Origin: Amoebophrya sp. A120
Taxonomy: Eukaryota; Sar; Dinophyceae; Syndiniales; Amoebophryaceae
DNA: 64,000 nucleotides
Assembly: GCA_905178155.1 (NCBI GenBank)
Contig: CAJINV010000007.1
Location: 2,213,151 to 2,277,150, forward strand
Direction: 5' to 3'
The notes under the pieces are model-generated. The model was not told the origin of the DNA. It worked only from the letters and a program-made list of their open reading frames with translations, and made no database searches. A program made the position numbers and the translations under genes. Below, piece by piece: positions 33,549-46,732 of this stretch (positions within the stretch are counted from its first letter, which is position 1; each line of letters starts with the position of its first letter).

Positions 33549-36500
33549 TCAGTGCCAGCCGGTTCTATTTCGAAATTCCGCGATTTCGCTCTTTAGACTC
33601 TCGTCGATCTGTAGGGAGTCCGCCGTGAACGTCTCCCCTGTCACTGGGCAAACGTCCCCCTTAATGGCACTCCACTGCTGTAGGTTCAATAACTCGTAAT
33701 TCACAAAATAGCCTCCGCTGCACATAAACCGCACCGGAGTTTGCATCAACGTCCCGTCGATCCCACAGCGGTACTCCTCCGGTATCCTCGTCGGTTGCGG
33801 GATGCCGTTGATGAAGGTGATGCCATTGACGGACCCTTGATTATGTTGTCCCATAGGGTCCATCCCCCCAAACATGTCTATGCTCCGCGCCTTGTTCGGA
33901 TCGTTGATATTCTCCCCGCCCGAGAAGCTTCTCTCCTCGTCAAACCTCTCCCAGCGCGCGTCAGCGAGTTGCGATGGGGTCGGAGTCAAAGGCACGTCCG
34001 GCTCTATCTGTATTTCCTGCGGAAGTGGTGCTAGCGGGTCCTCATTGATCGTGTAAATTCGCGGCAAAGGGCCGTTCAGGAGCAGGCTCTGTTGGTCTTC
34101 TTGTTCGGCGGCGTTCCCCATTTGTAGTTCCTGGTCTTGTTTATAATTTGCAGCTGTCATTTCCTTCATTTTCATCTTCTCCCGCCTGTAGTAGCCTTCC
34201 TGAATCTCGGAGTAGTAAAACATCTGTTGCAGCAGCAGTATGCTACTTTTCTGGACAATCAGCCCACTGGAGCCTATTTCTATCGGGAAAAACTTCCCGA
34301 ACTCCGCATTCTCGTCTCGAAAGGCCTCGTTGCTCAGCCGCACGTCCTGCCAAAAGGGGTCGTGGACCGATTCTCCATCGCACCAAACGAAATACGTGCG
34401 AATCGCCCGCTATGGATGTGTCAGGATCGAAATCGACAAAATCGAAAAACTTGTAATGCATAAAATGTAGGCCAAGTAAGGCCTGTGTTGGGGAGCAGGC
34501 AAATGAGACCGATTGCAAGCCTGTTTAGGGGTATGCAATGTGCTGCCAGAGTAGCATGACAGGAGCAGTTTTCTTTGTCCAAACAGCATGACAGACTGGA
34601 TTTGGGTGCTCCCGAAATTTGTCATGTGCCACTTGGGAACTGAGGCTCCCAATGGTATCCTCGATTTCATGCATCACAAATTTTTCGACTTTGTCAATTT
34701 CGATTCTGACGCTTCCATACCCGCCAGAACCGCTGCAGGTGAAACGGCAATTCCTGCAAGTGCGCCTCCGAAAGTTCCTCGCGCGGCGCCTGCAGCTCTT
34801 GCGCGGCGAAAGTCGCCGCTTGTTCGAAGCAATTGCACCGGGTTGGCAGGTTGAAGTCCGGTTCGTCCGTATCGTAAGGAAAAATCCCCCCTCCCCATAT
34901 CAAAACGGGATTTCTTATGCTGGATTTGTGTACACCAATCAGCTTTGTATTGCAGAAAGGCACTGCGACCAGATCCGCAGACTGGGCAGGGGCGTATGGG
35001 TCTAGTTGCTCAGCATGGCAAACCGCTCCCCTTTAGGCCCAACAGCATGACAAATCGCTGCCATAATGGGGCGGAAGCTTCTGCCCTTGTCTTCCTGCAA
35101 GACAAATGCGATTTGTGACCTCAAATCAGCAACGCAAATTTTCGGAAACATACCTTTTCGATATGGGGAGGGGGGATTTTTCCTTTTGATAGTCCGGTAG
35201 ATTTACCAAAAACACCTTCGCGGCAACCGCACCGTACAACATGTAATCCCGCGGGACCGCCCAGGGCAGGTTCTCGTCGAAGGAGAACTGGGACAGGCAT
35301 TTCAGCTGCAACAGCATGTCCAACACCGCCTGGCAGAGCGAGGCCTGCAGCGTCCCCGCGGTGTCGCCAATCGCGGTCAAGTATTCCCGCCACTCCAGGC
35401 ACAGCGGCCTCGCGCGGCTGCTGTACAGCACGCCCCCGACGGCGACGGCCGCCTCGTCCACCATATCGGGCACCGGGTGGTTCTCGAAAAAGAGCAGTGC
35501 GTCGGTCGGGGGTAACACGCACTTCCGCACGAAGCGCTCGATTTCTTGCCGCCGCAGGGCCAAGTGGCGGACTAAGCGCATGACGACGTTCGCGACTTTC
35601 CTGGATATCAAATCGACGTCGTTGGAGCTGTAGTGTTTGTCGTCGAAGCACACTGTAGCCATCTCGGACACGATTCGGGTAAGGGCGATCACCAATAAAG
35701 TTGCGCGACTAGTCAGCTGCATCCTGCTTTTCGTGATTTGCTGCTGCGGGTCGAGCGGGTAGTTAGGATCGGTATAAGAATTGTAGTTTTGCATCGCCAC
35801 TACATCATCAGAATTGTTAAAATTCCCCGACAGCGTCCGCTCGCCGACATGGAGTTGCGAATCGGAAATACTCTGCTCGTTTAGCAGGGACTGCTCTATC
35901 ATGTTCCTTTTTCCACCGCTACTAGTTGTCCCTGATGAACCGCCGCCCGCGGTTGGGGAAATGGAGAGTTGGCTCACCATCTCCTCCAGTCGGGCCAGTT
36001 GCAGCTGTTCGTTGTGCCTCGCCTGATAGGGGTCGTGCGCGGACGCGGTGCCCGGGCTATTCGAGAGACCCAGCACCACCCGGGTCTGCCCCTCCTGGTC
36101 TAGCTGCTGCAGAAAGTTCGCATTCGCATCACCGGCACGAACAGTACTAGGGGATAGATTGTTCTCATTGGCGTTCATATAATTTCCACCGCCGTCAGCA
36201 GTTGGTGCAGCAGCGGTACTAGTAGCAGCTGTTGCTGCAGCACTACTACTGGCAGCTCCAATGACGACCGCCCCGTGGTTTTGCCCGCCCGATCCGCCGC
36301 CGAGCAGCAGCTTTTCGCAGCGCCGCAGCAACAGGGTGAGAACGTCATTGTCGATGAAGCAAAACGCGAGCCGTTTCCGGTACTCGAACACGTCCAACAC
36401 GGATAATTCTTGTGTTGCGGCATTGACGCCTCCAACGTCTAGTACTCCGTCTACGTGCGGTTGTTCCTGAAAAACCCCAGTTACCATTTCCTTCACCTGC

Positions 36501-37588
36501 CGCATCGTCTCCCGGACGGCCTTGTGCGCTTGCGAGCTGTCCCACATCTGACACAAGGGGACGGCAATCAGAGGCTCTACGTCCAGAAGGAGGACTGCGA
36601 GTTTCACGGCCAACTCCACGTCGTTATTACACAGCTCCAGGAAGATCTCGACGGAGGGGAAAGAGGTGCTAGAAGTCGTGTTCTCCTCACCATTTTCAAT
36701 GTTTCCTTCCCCCTGTAGTTCCACTGCTTGTTGTGCGACCTGCGCTAGAGAAACTAAGTTGGAAAAACACCGCCAAAGCAGCTGCGCCAGGCGCTTCTTC
36801 TCGGCCATACGCTTTATGCTGGCACTCACCATCCACTGCTCCCCCTCGTCGTCAAAAAGTTGCTCTCGCTCCAGCTTCCGGCACTTCTCCAGTTCCCTTG
36901 CGTGGCCGAACACGAAAATACGGAGTAAGTCGTCAAACTTGCTACCCATCTGGAGCAGAAAGTACTCCGCCAGCGAGGTCGCCTCGTCCACTTGCACTCC
37001 CACTAACTCCGGCCCGGCGCCGGCTATCGCGAGAAACTCCTCCGGTTTCAGAAAAAACTGCAACGCGCAGGACCCGATGGAGGGTCGTTTGGAAGGTTTG
37101 CTTGTAGTTGCAGCTGGTGCACCATTTGGACTAATATCATGTTCTTGCTGCGCAACAACATTTGAAGAAGGAGGTGCGCCTATCTTCAAGCAGAACACTG
37201 CTTGCACCGCCTCCAGCGCGTATCTCAGGCCCCGGTCGTGCGCCTCCCGGTATCTTTCTCTCTTTCCGAAATGGGTCAGCGCATCGAGGAGCCCGATAAT
37301 CAAATCTCCGATGAAGAGCAGCTGCTCGCCCGTGCGGTTACTTTGTGCTAAATCCACTTCCGAGGAAATACTGATCACCTGTTCCGGGTTCATGGCGACC
37401 TGCAGCACCTCGGCTGCGTTCACGTGGCATTGGGCGAGTCTGGGCAGCGACGGGTCAATCGTGCAGTCGTCGGTCGTTTGGGAGGTCAACGAAAGGGAAA
37501 GGGTTTTCGTCCGGTTTGCCTCCTGGAGCACCTGCTCGACCGCCCGAACGACAAAGCGGACAAGATCTGGGTCGGGATGGAGCGCCAT
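33549..37588 (-). CDS. Large protein with a C-terminal U-box-like domain
   Basis: Exons 37588-35192, 34864-34720 and 34405-33549 give 1132 aa. Both introns are introners (D and C). The N-terminal 800 residues are mostly helical with a poly-Ala/low-complexity island near residue 440-480. The last 75 residues read IPEEYRCGIDGTLMQTPVRF, then GGYFVNYELLNLQQW, KGDVCPVTGETFTADSL, ESLKSEIAEF. That is the spacing of a U-box (cf. P.EF.DPI...LM.DPV, DP.T...L....L.PN..LK..I), the RING-like E2-binding fold of some ubiquitin ligases. A role in ubiquitin transfer is inferred. The rest has no family I recognise; a UFD2-type ligase was considered, but I do not see its core. Confidence 0.7.
34411..34719. mobile_element. 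Introner-like element, family C (309 bp)
   Basis: A TIR of about 50 bp, roughly 85-90% matched, starts TATGGA.G.GTCAG and continues ATCGAAAT.GACAAA. Target repeat CCCGC at 34406-34410 and 34720-34724. Removal joins FHLQRFWR to AIRTYFVW in frame. GCATGACA words near 34554 and 34587. Confidence 0.92.
34870..35191. mobile_element. Introner-like element, family D (322 bp)
   Basis: TIRs of about 40 bp start TATCGTAAGG and TATCAAAAGG, then share AAAAATCCCCCCTCCCCATA. Target repeat GTCCG at 34865-34869 and 35192-35196. Removal joins VNLPD to EPDFNLPTR in frame. GCATGACAAA lies near 35046. Confidence 0.92.
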
Positions 37589-40166
37589 GACTATTCAGTC
37601 TGCGCTGCACGGATTTGGAAGGAGTGAAAGAGAGAAGAGCAAGAGGGGCTTTTGTTGCTCTACTGGAGGAGGTGAAAAAGTTGTAAAGCAATCCATAGCG
37701 AGAGAAAGGGATATCACTGCCACTGGTGACTTCTAATCTTCAATGTGTGAATGTAAAAATGGACTTCAACTGTCAAGAAAATACTTCTACGGGGGAAAAG
37801 CACCAGTTTTACGATACAGGTCGGGGTAGAACTAGAGCCTGTGATTTCGAATCAGCATCAACCTATGTACAAGATGAGCTTGGAAGATAATGTCAAACAA
37901 TAGGGAACAACACCGACCAGTTGTACACCTCGTCGAAACGGAGGGAACAATTACAACGGAGTTACCGACAACTTCTTTCAACGTCTACCTCACGAGGAAA
38001 AGGGCCGGGGCGACCGATCGGTAACGGGAAATACTCAGACTTCAATGCGTTTTTCTGTTTTCTCGGCAATGAAAAAATAAAAGAAATGAGAGAATCTCAC
38101 CGATTTTTTACTAACCAAACATACGGAATCGATAAAAAATGCCGTTCGCGTTCGGTGAGGACCTAAACCGATACAAAACAGAATCATTTGAAAAATACCG
38201 AGGGCAGTTCTACTCTACTTGATTTTTCCATCCATCTTCTATTCTTTTTGTTTTTGACGATGACGAAGCTGTAGCTCTAGCTGTGCAAAAAAGTGAATTA
38301 CTCAGCCACAGAGATTATGATTAACTAAGCCAATAGACCATGAGGATATGAAAATACCGAAAAAACTAAAACTAACCTCCACACACATTTTCTACCGCAT
38401 CGCGATTGCGAAGGGGGAGGATATGTTTCTTTCCTGGTTCTTGCTGCCTGTTCCACAAGCTTGCTCGCCCACTTCAAATTCAACTTCGATGAATGCGACA
38501 TGACAGAGATTTTTCTTTTTTTCATTCTTTTGCAGCTATTTGTATTTTCACTACGAAAAAGAAAAAATCAAAATCCAACAACCCTCAGAAATTTTCAATT
38601 CAAATTCTTTGAGGTTAGTTTGCTACTGGTACTGCTTGCGGACGCGGACCTCCTTGACGATAATGATAAATTCGGTTGTACCATGCCTCATCTTTATCTA
38701 CATTTCATACTTACATGTAGGAAAAATACGAAAAGTGAAAATCTTGATTCTTTGGGGGTTTCCAGAACAAATTTTTGCGAAATATTTTTTCTACTCTTAT
38801 GCTATTCGATACAACGAACTCAACATGCGCCGGTGGAGAGTCAGGATTGAATTTCGTTTGTATCAACAGATAAAGAGAAAGAGCGTAATAGATGCTCTGC
38901 CAAGTAGATTTCCAAAGAAAAGATCACATTTTTATCGGCATACATAGTTTTTGTCGTGTTTTTCCTGTGCTAGTGGATAGGGTTCGGGACGCTTCGTGAT
39001 AGCTGTGACCAGCACCCCTAAAACAAAGCGGCCGATCTGAATCAATGTTGTTGAGAAGTCGGATTACTCGGACGACCAGGCATATACTTCATAAATCTTC
39101 TACTACGACGACCTAGTATCGCACATCAAAAAAAAGAAATCCTGCCAAATTTATTCTATCTTGTCGCTCGCTCGTGGTTGCCAATACTGAAGACGCGATA
39201 ATGAGTAGACATCAAGAAGAACGAAGGAATATAACTACTTGTACTTTCATAAATTACTCTTTATTTCGCCTTCGTAGTATTACGCCTGGAATTTTACTGG
39301 TACGAGCTCTTTCTTATTTTCATCCAGCTGCTTTTTCACAAGTTACAGTTAGCAGACGAAGAATTCTTGTCATCTGCCAACACTTTTTGCCACCGGTCCA
39401 ACTAGTGAAATGAAATCGACTCGTCTAAATGGGATCTAATTCAAGTCGCAATGCGTTGTATGCGACGCTGCTGGAAAATGAAAGTGACAAACTGCTGATG
39501 GCTGAGCAGTATAATCGGGCTATCGGAGTATTTCTCAGAGAAACGATCATGGGAAGACGAGCGGGCCCCATCTACGCTCGTCTAGTAGTGCTAAATATTC
39601 TTTAGGGTCAGACCAAACTGCTGTAGGTTGTCTGAGAACGACCTAAATGCTTTTGCTTGCTGCCTTCAAAACTTTGCTCTCTGAAAAAAGTACTTACGTT
39701 CATACTCCTTCTTTATTCGGTTGCGCTTGCGAGCATCGTGATTCCGCAGAGGTATCTCTGGGCCCCTCGCGAAATAAAAGTGTGCGCTGGAAACGTTGCA
39801 CAGTAACCAAAAGAAACTATTGGATCATGTGCAGAATCTACTCTCCTGCATAGCGTGACTACATGGTAGCAGACAACTATGCCATCAACCACTCGTAGAT
39901 GCCGCTGCGCGGTAACAAAAACTTTTTCCGCCGTTCAAACTAGGAAAAAAACTTATGCTGCAGCCCCGATGGCAAAATAAGATGAAACGATGATATAAAC
40001 GCCCATTGCAAAATCTTGTCCTCATAGTTGAAGAAAACGAATGCAAAACTACACTTGTCCACACGATAATAGACTTCAGGCCGCGAAATCCAATCTGAGG
40101 TGTTTCTCAGGTTAATTATAGCACCACTCGCAGTCCCCGCCAACTCCCCGCTCGCCAGAGAGGACC
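37589..40166. other. 2.6-kb gene desert, AT-rich
   Basis: Markedly richer in A/T runs than flanking genes. Short plus-strand frames near 38461-38947 and 39174-39413 have no coding character. No RNA gene, tandem array or TIR pair was noticed. Confidence 0.5.
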
Positions 40167-43100
40167 TTACGGAGCAACATTTTCCATAGGCGCAGGAGCT
40201 GCTCTGCCCGTGCCCCTGGCCCTCGCCGGTCCCGCCCCTGCAGCTTTTTTCGGCACTAGTGCTTTTCTGCGGCCTGGACTCAGCGACCGAGCCCTTGCCG
40301 TCTCGCTCTGATTTGGCGACCGATCAGGCTCCATTTCCGGTAGTTCCGTACGACACTGCAAAAACGGAAAACACCCGAGAAAGTGTCCTTCTTGGAAGGC
40401 CCAGGAGGCAATTTTCATGTTCTTCTTCTTGCACGAACGCTGCGGAGGACGTTCTTTTGTTCGCAACCCAGATGAGTCGTCTTTTTTGGCGGGAGCAGCG
40501 GCAGTTCGTCGGGCGTCGCAGGCGTTATTCATTTTAGGTGAACCTTCAACCTCCTGCAAGGTCGCATCGTCACTAGAAGCAGCACGCGGCCTAGTCGGCG
40601 ATGCACTCCTCGACCTCGAAGGAGCTGGTGATGGTGAGCAACCGCTTTCAGCACCGCTGCAAATACTGCTTCCCCCGCTGCTGCACTGCCGGACAAAGTC
40701 GCCTTGATTCTCCCAGTGATACTTGCCAAACCCCATCCTTTCCGAGAATCCCTGCGCTCTATCCAACAGCTTTCCCTTTACCCTCCGAACCGCTTTCCTG
40801 CAGTCAGCCCACGTTTTTGCCGTCGGCTGGAAGCACGCGGTCAGGATGGTATCGAGGGGCACGCGAATGCAATTTTCATTCAGACACGCGCTTACCGTTC
40901 CATTGTGGGCCGCGATGATTACGTCTTTCCCGCAATCCCCGGGCAGGCAATTGACGGACAGACACGCGGCAGCGTCTTTCAGCTTTGTGGCACAGGAAGT
41001 TTCTTGATGTTGCGACGACGTCTGAGCACAGGGCTTTTGTTCAATCACGTGGTCCAACAGCGTCTTGCCGGTCGGAGATGACGGATAAATTGTTGCAGTA
41101 CTTGCTATTTTTTGTTCTTCTCTACCTCTATCTTCCTGTTGACCACAACATGATCTAGGCTCCTGCTGCTGGTTTGGATTTATTTCGTGTCGCCGCTGAT
41201 GTTCTTCTTCTTGCACCAACGGTTCAGCAGTTTCATCGCGGCGTGCAGGAACAGGACCTCCTAAACCACTCGGCAACTGGTATGACTCCTGTTCGAGGAC
41301 CTTAATCGTGTGCAGCTTTGCCTCTCGTTCGTCTCGCTCTCGTCTACAACTCAGCACTCCTTTCGTGGCGCTTCCTGCAGCATGGTCGTCTTGCTCATTG
41401 TCGCGCTGAGGTTCTTCCAACTGCAGATCTTGCAGTTTTCTCGTAATATCATCGCAGATGGGCTCCTGCAAAGGTCCCGAGACATCAACTGCAGGATTTT
41501 TATATCGCCCTACAACACAGCGACCGTAATGCCTCTCGACCTCAGCTTCGCTCGTCCCGAGGGATGAAGTGCAGTGCTGCGACCACGTGCTACCCGTCGT
41601 ATTTCCGCTTCCTTGCCTCGAAAATTCGTTGTCGTCTTCATCACGAACAAGTATGTTACCCTCGCACTCGTCGCACAACTGCTCCTGGACAGCCATGGCG
41701 GCGGATAACAGCGGCCTCGTTTTGATGTCAACGGTAATGTTATTCGATGCACCGCAACTTCTAGTATCTGGTACGTCGAGTGCCCCCGGTTCATGTGCTG
41801 CCGCAGGTGATGAAGAACAAAAAGACGAAAGTTCGTTCCGCCCAACTTCTAGCACGCTTTCGCATTGGCATTGCTCGAGGTCGACGCCACCAGTACGTGC
41901 AACTTCCTCTCCTGCATTGTGACAATCATCATGCACGAGCGTCATTGCCTCGGGCTCGGCAACCATCCTGTTCGCCCCCTCATTCGAGGCCCCATGTGAG
42001 GACTGGGGGTCGACGGGACGAGATGCACCAGCTGAGCCGAGATCCTTGGTAGGCTCGTGCCTTTGTTTATTTTCTCTCGGTGCTGCTGGCGCTGGTGGCG
42101 ACATAATCATTTTCAGTGGCAGGGAATCGGAGGAAAATTGGAACGGGTGGGACGCCGATGCCGATGTTGCGAATGTATGAACAAACGCGCGCGACAGTGT
42201 CTGTGGTCCATCGGTGCCGTCATCGTGCAGTTTGTCAGCACTTTCACCACTCATGATCTTCCAAGTCCTCTCTCTTTCCTCCCTTTCCACGTGCTCCTCC
42301 AGTAGTTGCGCGCACAGAGGAGGTGGACGAGGCGCAATGACTTCTGGGCATTGTGGCTGCTGTTGCTGTTTCGTTTCCCTTACCCTTTCCGGTCGCTTTT
42401 GCGCATGTGATACTCCGCCGGACAACGAAAGAACTAGTGCTGGCGTGATGCTAGAGGTGGAGCACTCGTCGCTTCCTTGACTGCGCTGCTGCTGCTGCTG
42501 CTGCTTTGAATTTGATGTCGAAGGTATGAATGTATTTGCTTTCCTCGATGCGACATCAGCCGACATGTCGGTAGCGGTATTCGCATTTGACCCTTCTCCC
42601 TTCGTCAGTGTCCACCGCTGGGTGGTCGTGCCGCCCAGAGTAGCACTGTCGGATCTAGAAATCGAGGACCTTCGGGACGCGCGCCCCCGGCTGAGACCAC
42701 GCTCGGAGTTGTGAAGCAGGAGTGGGCTCGACGACATCTCGGCGGCGTCGGATCTAAGATCTTGATGTTGCGCCCCCGGCGATCCAGAAATAGTAGGCGC
42801 CGCATTTATCCCGGCGTCACTTTTTTGCTGGAATGCAAATAACGGATGATGACCTACTACTTCGTTGTTCAGAGTCGTGGTAAAAGTTGCTTCTTGTTCT
42901 TCCTGTGCCGCAAAGCAGGTCTTGTTCGCCTTCGCGCCCTCGGCCGTGATCTGCCTGCTGGCAGGTGGCGATCCATCACAGCTGAAATGCTCCTCCGCTG
43001 CCTCGCTTGCGATGGTACTCAAGTTTGTGCCACTCATGTATTTCGTTTTGCTTTTCCTCGTGTTCCTACTTGTCAACACGTTCTTCATACGTACCAGATC

Positions 43101-46100
43101 ATCAGTAGCCAGAGATAGAGAAGAGGATGAAAAAGTTGTTGTTCTCGAGTTGCCGCAGCCGCCCCCCCGACCTGCCCCTCTGTGAAAAGCCGCTCCCCCT
43201 GCAGGTACAGCTTCTAGATGTCGCGGCTCACAACCTTCTTCATCCAGCTGTGGCGGCAGTAGAGGCGTTCCGAATGTCGGAGGGCTCAACTGGCGGCTCA
43301 GTCGGTGCCGAGGACGAGGACTCGTGAGCTGGTGGTCTTTTGTGATAGGTACGACTCTGGGACAATTGGAGGAGGAAGAAGACGCGGCCCCGAGGCTGGT
43401 GCGTGACCACTGCCGTGGTCCCAGTCTGCTCAGCGGCGTGTGCTCGCGACTGCTGGTCGTGTCCGCTGCACTGTCTAAGCGAAAAGATTGCAGCGACTGC
43501 ATGTCATCCCAGCTGATGCCGCCTTCGTCCCCCGCCAGCAAAGAGGGCGAAGTCTTCGGCATGGTGGAAGGCGTGCGAGTCAGCGGCGTAATAGGCGTTT
43601 GTATTAACAGCTCCTGACTCTGATGTCTGCGGTCGCAAACAACATTTTTCTTGTTGAACATAAGGGGCTCTCTTTTCTTCTTCAACATCGTCTTGTGCGC
43701 ATCGCAGGAAGGTCTACTTGTTCTTGCGCCAGTTGTTTCTCGTCCCGATGAGGCTGTAGTTGTATGCATTGCAAAAGTATCGTTCGCCTGGCGTCCTAAT
43801 TGCGGCGCTTCACTTTTTGCATGACCGAACAGAAGAGCTGCTTCTTCAGATATGCATGACAGATTTACTTTCTGTTCTAGTTCTTGAAGAAAAAAATTGG
43901 CATGCGAAATCCAGGAGTAGAAGAACGTCGATACTTTTTTGCTGCATACCCTGCTGCACAGTCAGCTTCTCCACCCCCGTCCGGAAACGACGGCACGATC
44001 ATTGCGTTCAGGATGGGTCTTGTGTCCAAGTCCGAATCGATTGTGGGAGTGATTTCTGAAGAACCGTCGAAGTGGTCCTCTTCCGACACGATCACTGGAG
44101 CAGGCGGTCCCGCACTCGGAGAGGCGGAGGTACTGCTACTGCTCACGTCACCGGTCGTGGGACTGTCTCTACTTTCCACCGCCGGCGAAAAGACTTCCTC
44201 GCCGCTCGTCGCGCTGGTTCCCCAAGACCGGCATTTCCGCTTCGCACTGGCGACCTTGCCGTAAATGTCTCCATTTATTTCCTGCTCGGGTTCGGGTTGG
44301 TGATGGACCTTGAACATGTTCTTCCCTCCAGGTAGATGAGCAACCGGCTGGTTGTGTGGGTGCTCGCTGTTCATGAAGACTTCTTCCTCGTATGCTCCTG
44401 CTGCTCCCGTCGTATAGAAGAACTGGCGTTCATCTAGATGAAGTGCGTCGTCTTTCTGACCAGAGGAGGCCCCGAAGCGAATCGATGCGTAGGCGCCCTG
44501 GAGAGGCATCGAGAGATGCTCCACGCCGAGCGAGCGAGGCACAGGAGGATGATGAACTACACCTCCTCCAGGGCGCTCTGTCTCGCGCCGTTGTTGTTCC
44601 CCATGATCCTTTTCAAATGCTTCCTGCTCAGAGGCGATGGAAGTGCTAGGAACCTGAGGTTTTACGAAGATTTTTTTTGTTCAACAAGTAGAGGTCTATG
44701 AGCGGTCATTTCCTTCTGCTGACAAGATTTTTTGCTCAGATGAAATAGCAAACAACAATTCATCATAGGCTGGTGAACCTCACCAAACAACAACTCATTC
44801 CTACGAACTTCTCACCAGGGGACTTTCCTGGTCGTCTTTTTGCCTCATCCCAACACGAAAGCCGCGCGGGGCGAACGAGGACACTCCGGCGGACGACGCT
44901 TCAACACCGCGGGAAGGGAAATCGTTGATCCAGCTGCTCTCTCTACCGCGAGAGAACGGCTGCCGGAGGCCCGGACTCGGCGTCCGGCTTCGAGCAGGGT
45001 CGTCAACAACGTGGGAGCGCGTCGCAGCATCAAGGTCAGTAGTAAAAGTTCTACTTTCGGGCGGTTCTACTGTGTTGAAGACTGGAACACCAACCTCTTC
45101 TGCCTCAACACCGCCTGCGCCAGAGCTTGTCCCTCCCCGTGGATGATGCTTTCCGAGACGATGGACCAGCACAGCGGCCGTGGGCGGAGACAGTCCGGGC
45201 ATTAGGTCCTCGTAATGGTCCTCGTTCCATGCAGCTCCGTCGTCGAACAGAGGAGAAGGAGATGGTATGAACACCTCTGCAGGATGATGGTACAGCAGAG
45301 GCGTCTGTTCGTAGTTGGTGATAGTACTAGTAGAAGGCCTCGTCGTGATATCCCCTGCTCGTCCTGTGGGGGACAAGGAGGACGAACGGCTAGCAGACAA
45401 CGAATTTCTCGGTAAAAAAGCTGGCGCAGCAAAATCATCTTGTTCATCGGAAGCTCGGGGCGATCGGTGTGTGGTAGTGGTTCTGGCTTCCAACATCGAA
45501 GTAGATAGGGGCGGCTCACGAGGAATTGTATGTGTATCTACTCGCACAGTAATATCACTTTTAAACCGTCTCCGCGTCGACGGCGAAGTCGTTGATGACG
45601 GCGTAGTTGTTGAAATAACAACGGCCACCGATGGACACGCATCGCTGGACGTGGCAGCCGGGTGTGATGAGGATGACGCAGACGCGCTGTTGCTGCTCTC
45701 AAAAATTTGCTGGGCTCTACTTGTTGCCGCTTGTAGCGGGCGGGTGATTCCACCGTGTCGAGCGGTTGCAGCAGCTGCCCAGGTGGAAGAAGTACTAGAC
45801 CGTTGATTGGAGATATCAAAATGCTGGTTGTCATCAACTACAACAGCAGGAGATGACGCGGCAACTGCCGCAGCTCCCCGGGGGCGCCCGCTTCTGCGAT
45901 CGGCGTTTCGCATCTCAAAACGTCGTCGAGTTGGTGCGCCGCCGGAGTAAGTCTCATAGCGTGCTGGACGTCCAACAAGCAGATCGTCGGTCTCACGAGG
46001 AGTGGGTCTAAGCTCCTGATGGTGGTCATCATGAAAACGCTCTTCGCTCGACGCGTTACTACGAAAATCAAAGCTGTTGTGCGTCGGCGTGGGTGGTGAC

Positions 46101-46732
46101 GGGGGAATTTCGCTGTACAGGTCGGCCAGCTGGTGCTGCGGTGCCTGGTGCTGATCCTGCTGTACTAATTGCCCTCCCACCCGAGGGGGCTGCGTAAGTA
46201 GCTGCATATGCGGGCCACGGATTGGCACGTGGTCTTCATCTTCGTCAAGATGAACTGAAGGCCCGCCGCCAGCACTGACTTTTGGCGTCGGGATATTGTT
46301 CTCGCTGTCCATAGCAGCTGCGTTCGCGTTGCTAGTACGGCCCATCAACATGCCGCGCCGGCCCATTCGAGTTCCGTCCGCGAAAGAGTAGCTCGAGAAC
46401 TCCGTTGGGAAAAGAAGAGAAAGGGTGGCCAAGTAGAACATGAGACGACCGGCCATGGTAAAAACGTGTGTTCTAGCGGCTGATGAAAAAATTCGGTTCA
46501 TCGCTACCATTGAGAAGTTGAATTTCTGTTTTGCTTTTTCAGTACCGGCGGAGGTTTTTTGGATCATGTTGTCGCCGTCAAATGTGGCGCGAATATCTCC
46601 GCACTTGCTGTTCTGATCTGGAATAATGTCGTGTCGAACTGCTCCAGGTGGCCCAATAAAATCTGCGTCTTCCCTGGAATGAAAATACGGACCACACAAC
46701 GATGTTGACACAGCGTTGTTCATTGATGCCAT
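40167..46732 (-). CDS. Very large low-complexity protein, unknown
   Basis: Exons 46732-44816, 44653-43949 and 43757-40167 give 2070 aa. Intron 1 (44654-44815) is GTGAGAAG...ACCTCAG, phase 0. Intron 2 is a decayed introner (G). A hydrophobic stretch (MFYLATLSLLFPTEFSSYSF) lies about residue 95-115 and could be an anchor or internal signal. Most of the protein is Ser/Thr/Gln/Pro-rich and probably disordered, with a poly-Gln tract (CTG repeat, 42480-42507 plus strand). A Cys-containing block near the C-terminus (CLSVNCLPGDCGKDV, CLNENCIRVPL, TACFQPT) is the only part that looks folded. I do not recognise a family. The longest frame starts with TTG; ATG 46732 is preferred. Confidence 0.65.
42480..42507. 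repeat. CTG/CAG trinucleotide run (poly-Gln)
   Basis: About seven CTG units on the plus strand encode consecutive Gln on the minus strand, inside the 2070-aa protein. Confidence 0.8.
43763..43948. mobile_element. Introner-like element, family G, decayed (186 bp)
   Basis: Imperfect 20-bp TIRs (TATGCATTGCAAAAGTATCG and TATGCAGCAAAAAAGTATCG, 16 matches). Flanking 5-mers AGTTG and CCCTG match only in their last two bases, so the duplication has decayed or there was none. Removing the element and 5 bp joins CAAG to TASSGRETTG in frame (phase 0 both sides). GCATGAC words at about 43821 and 43855 led me to it. Confidence 0.7.
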
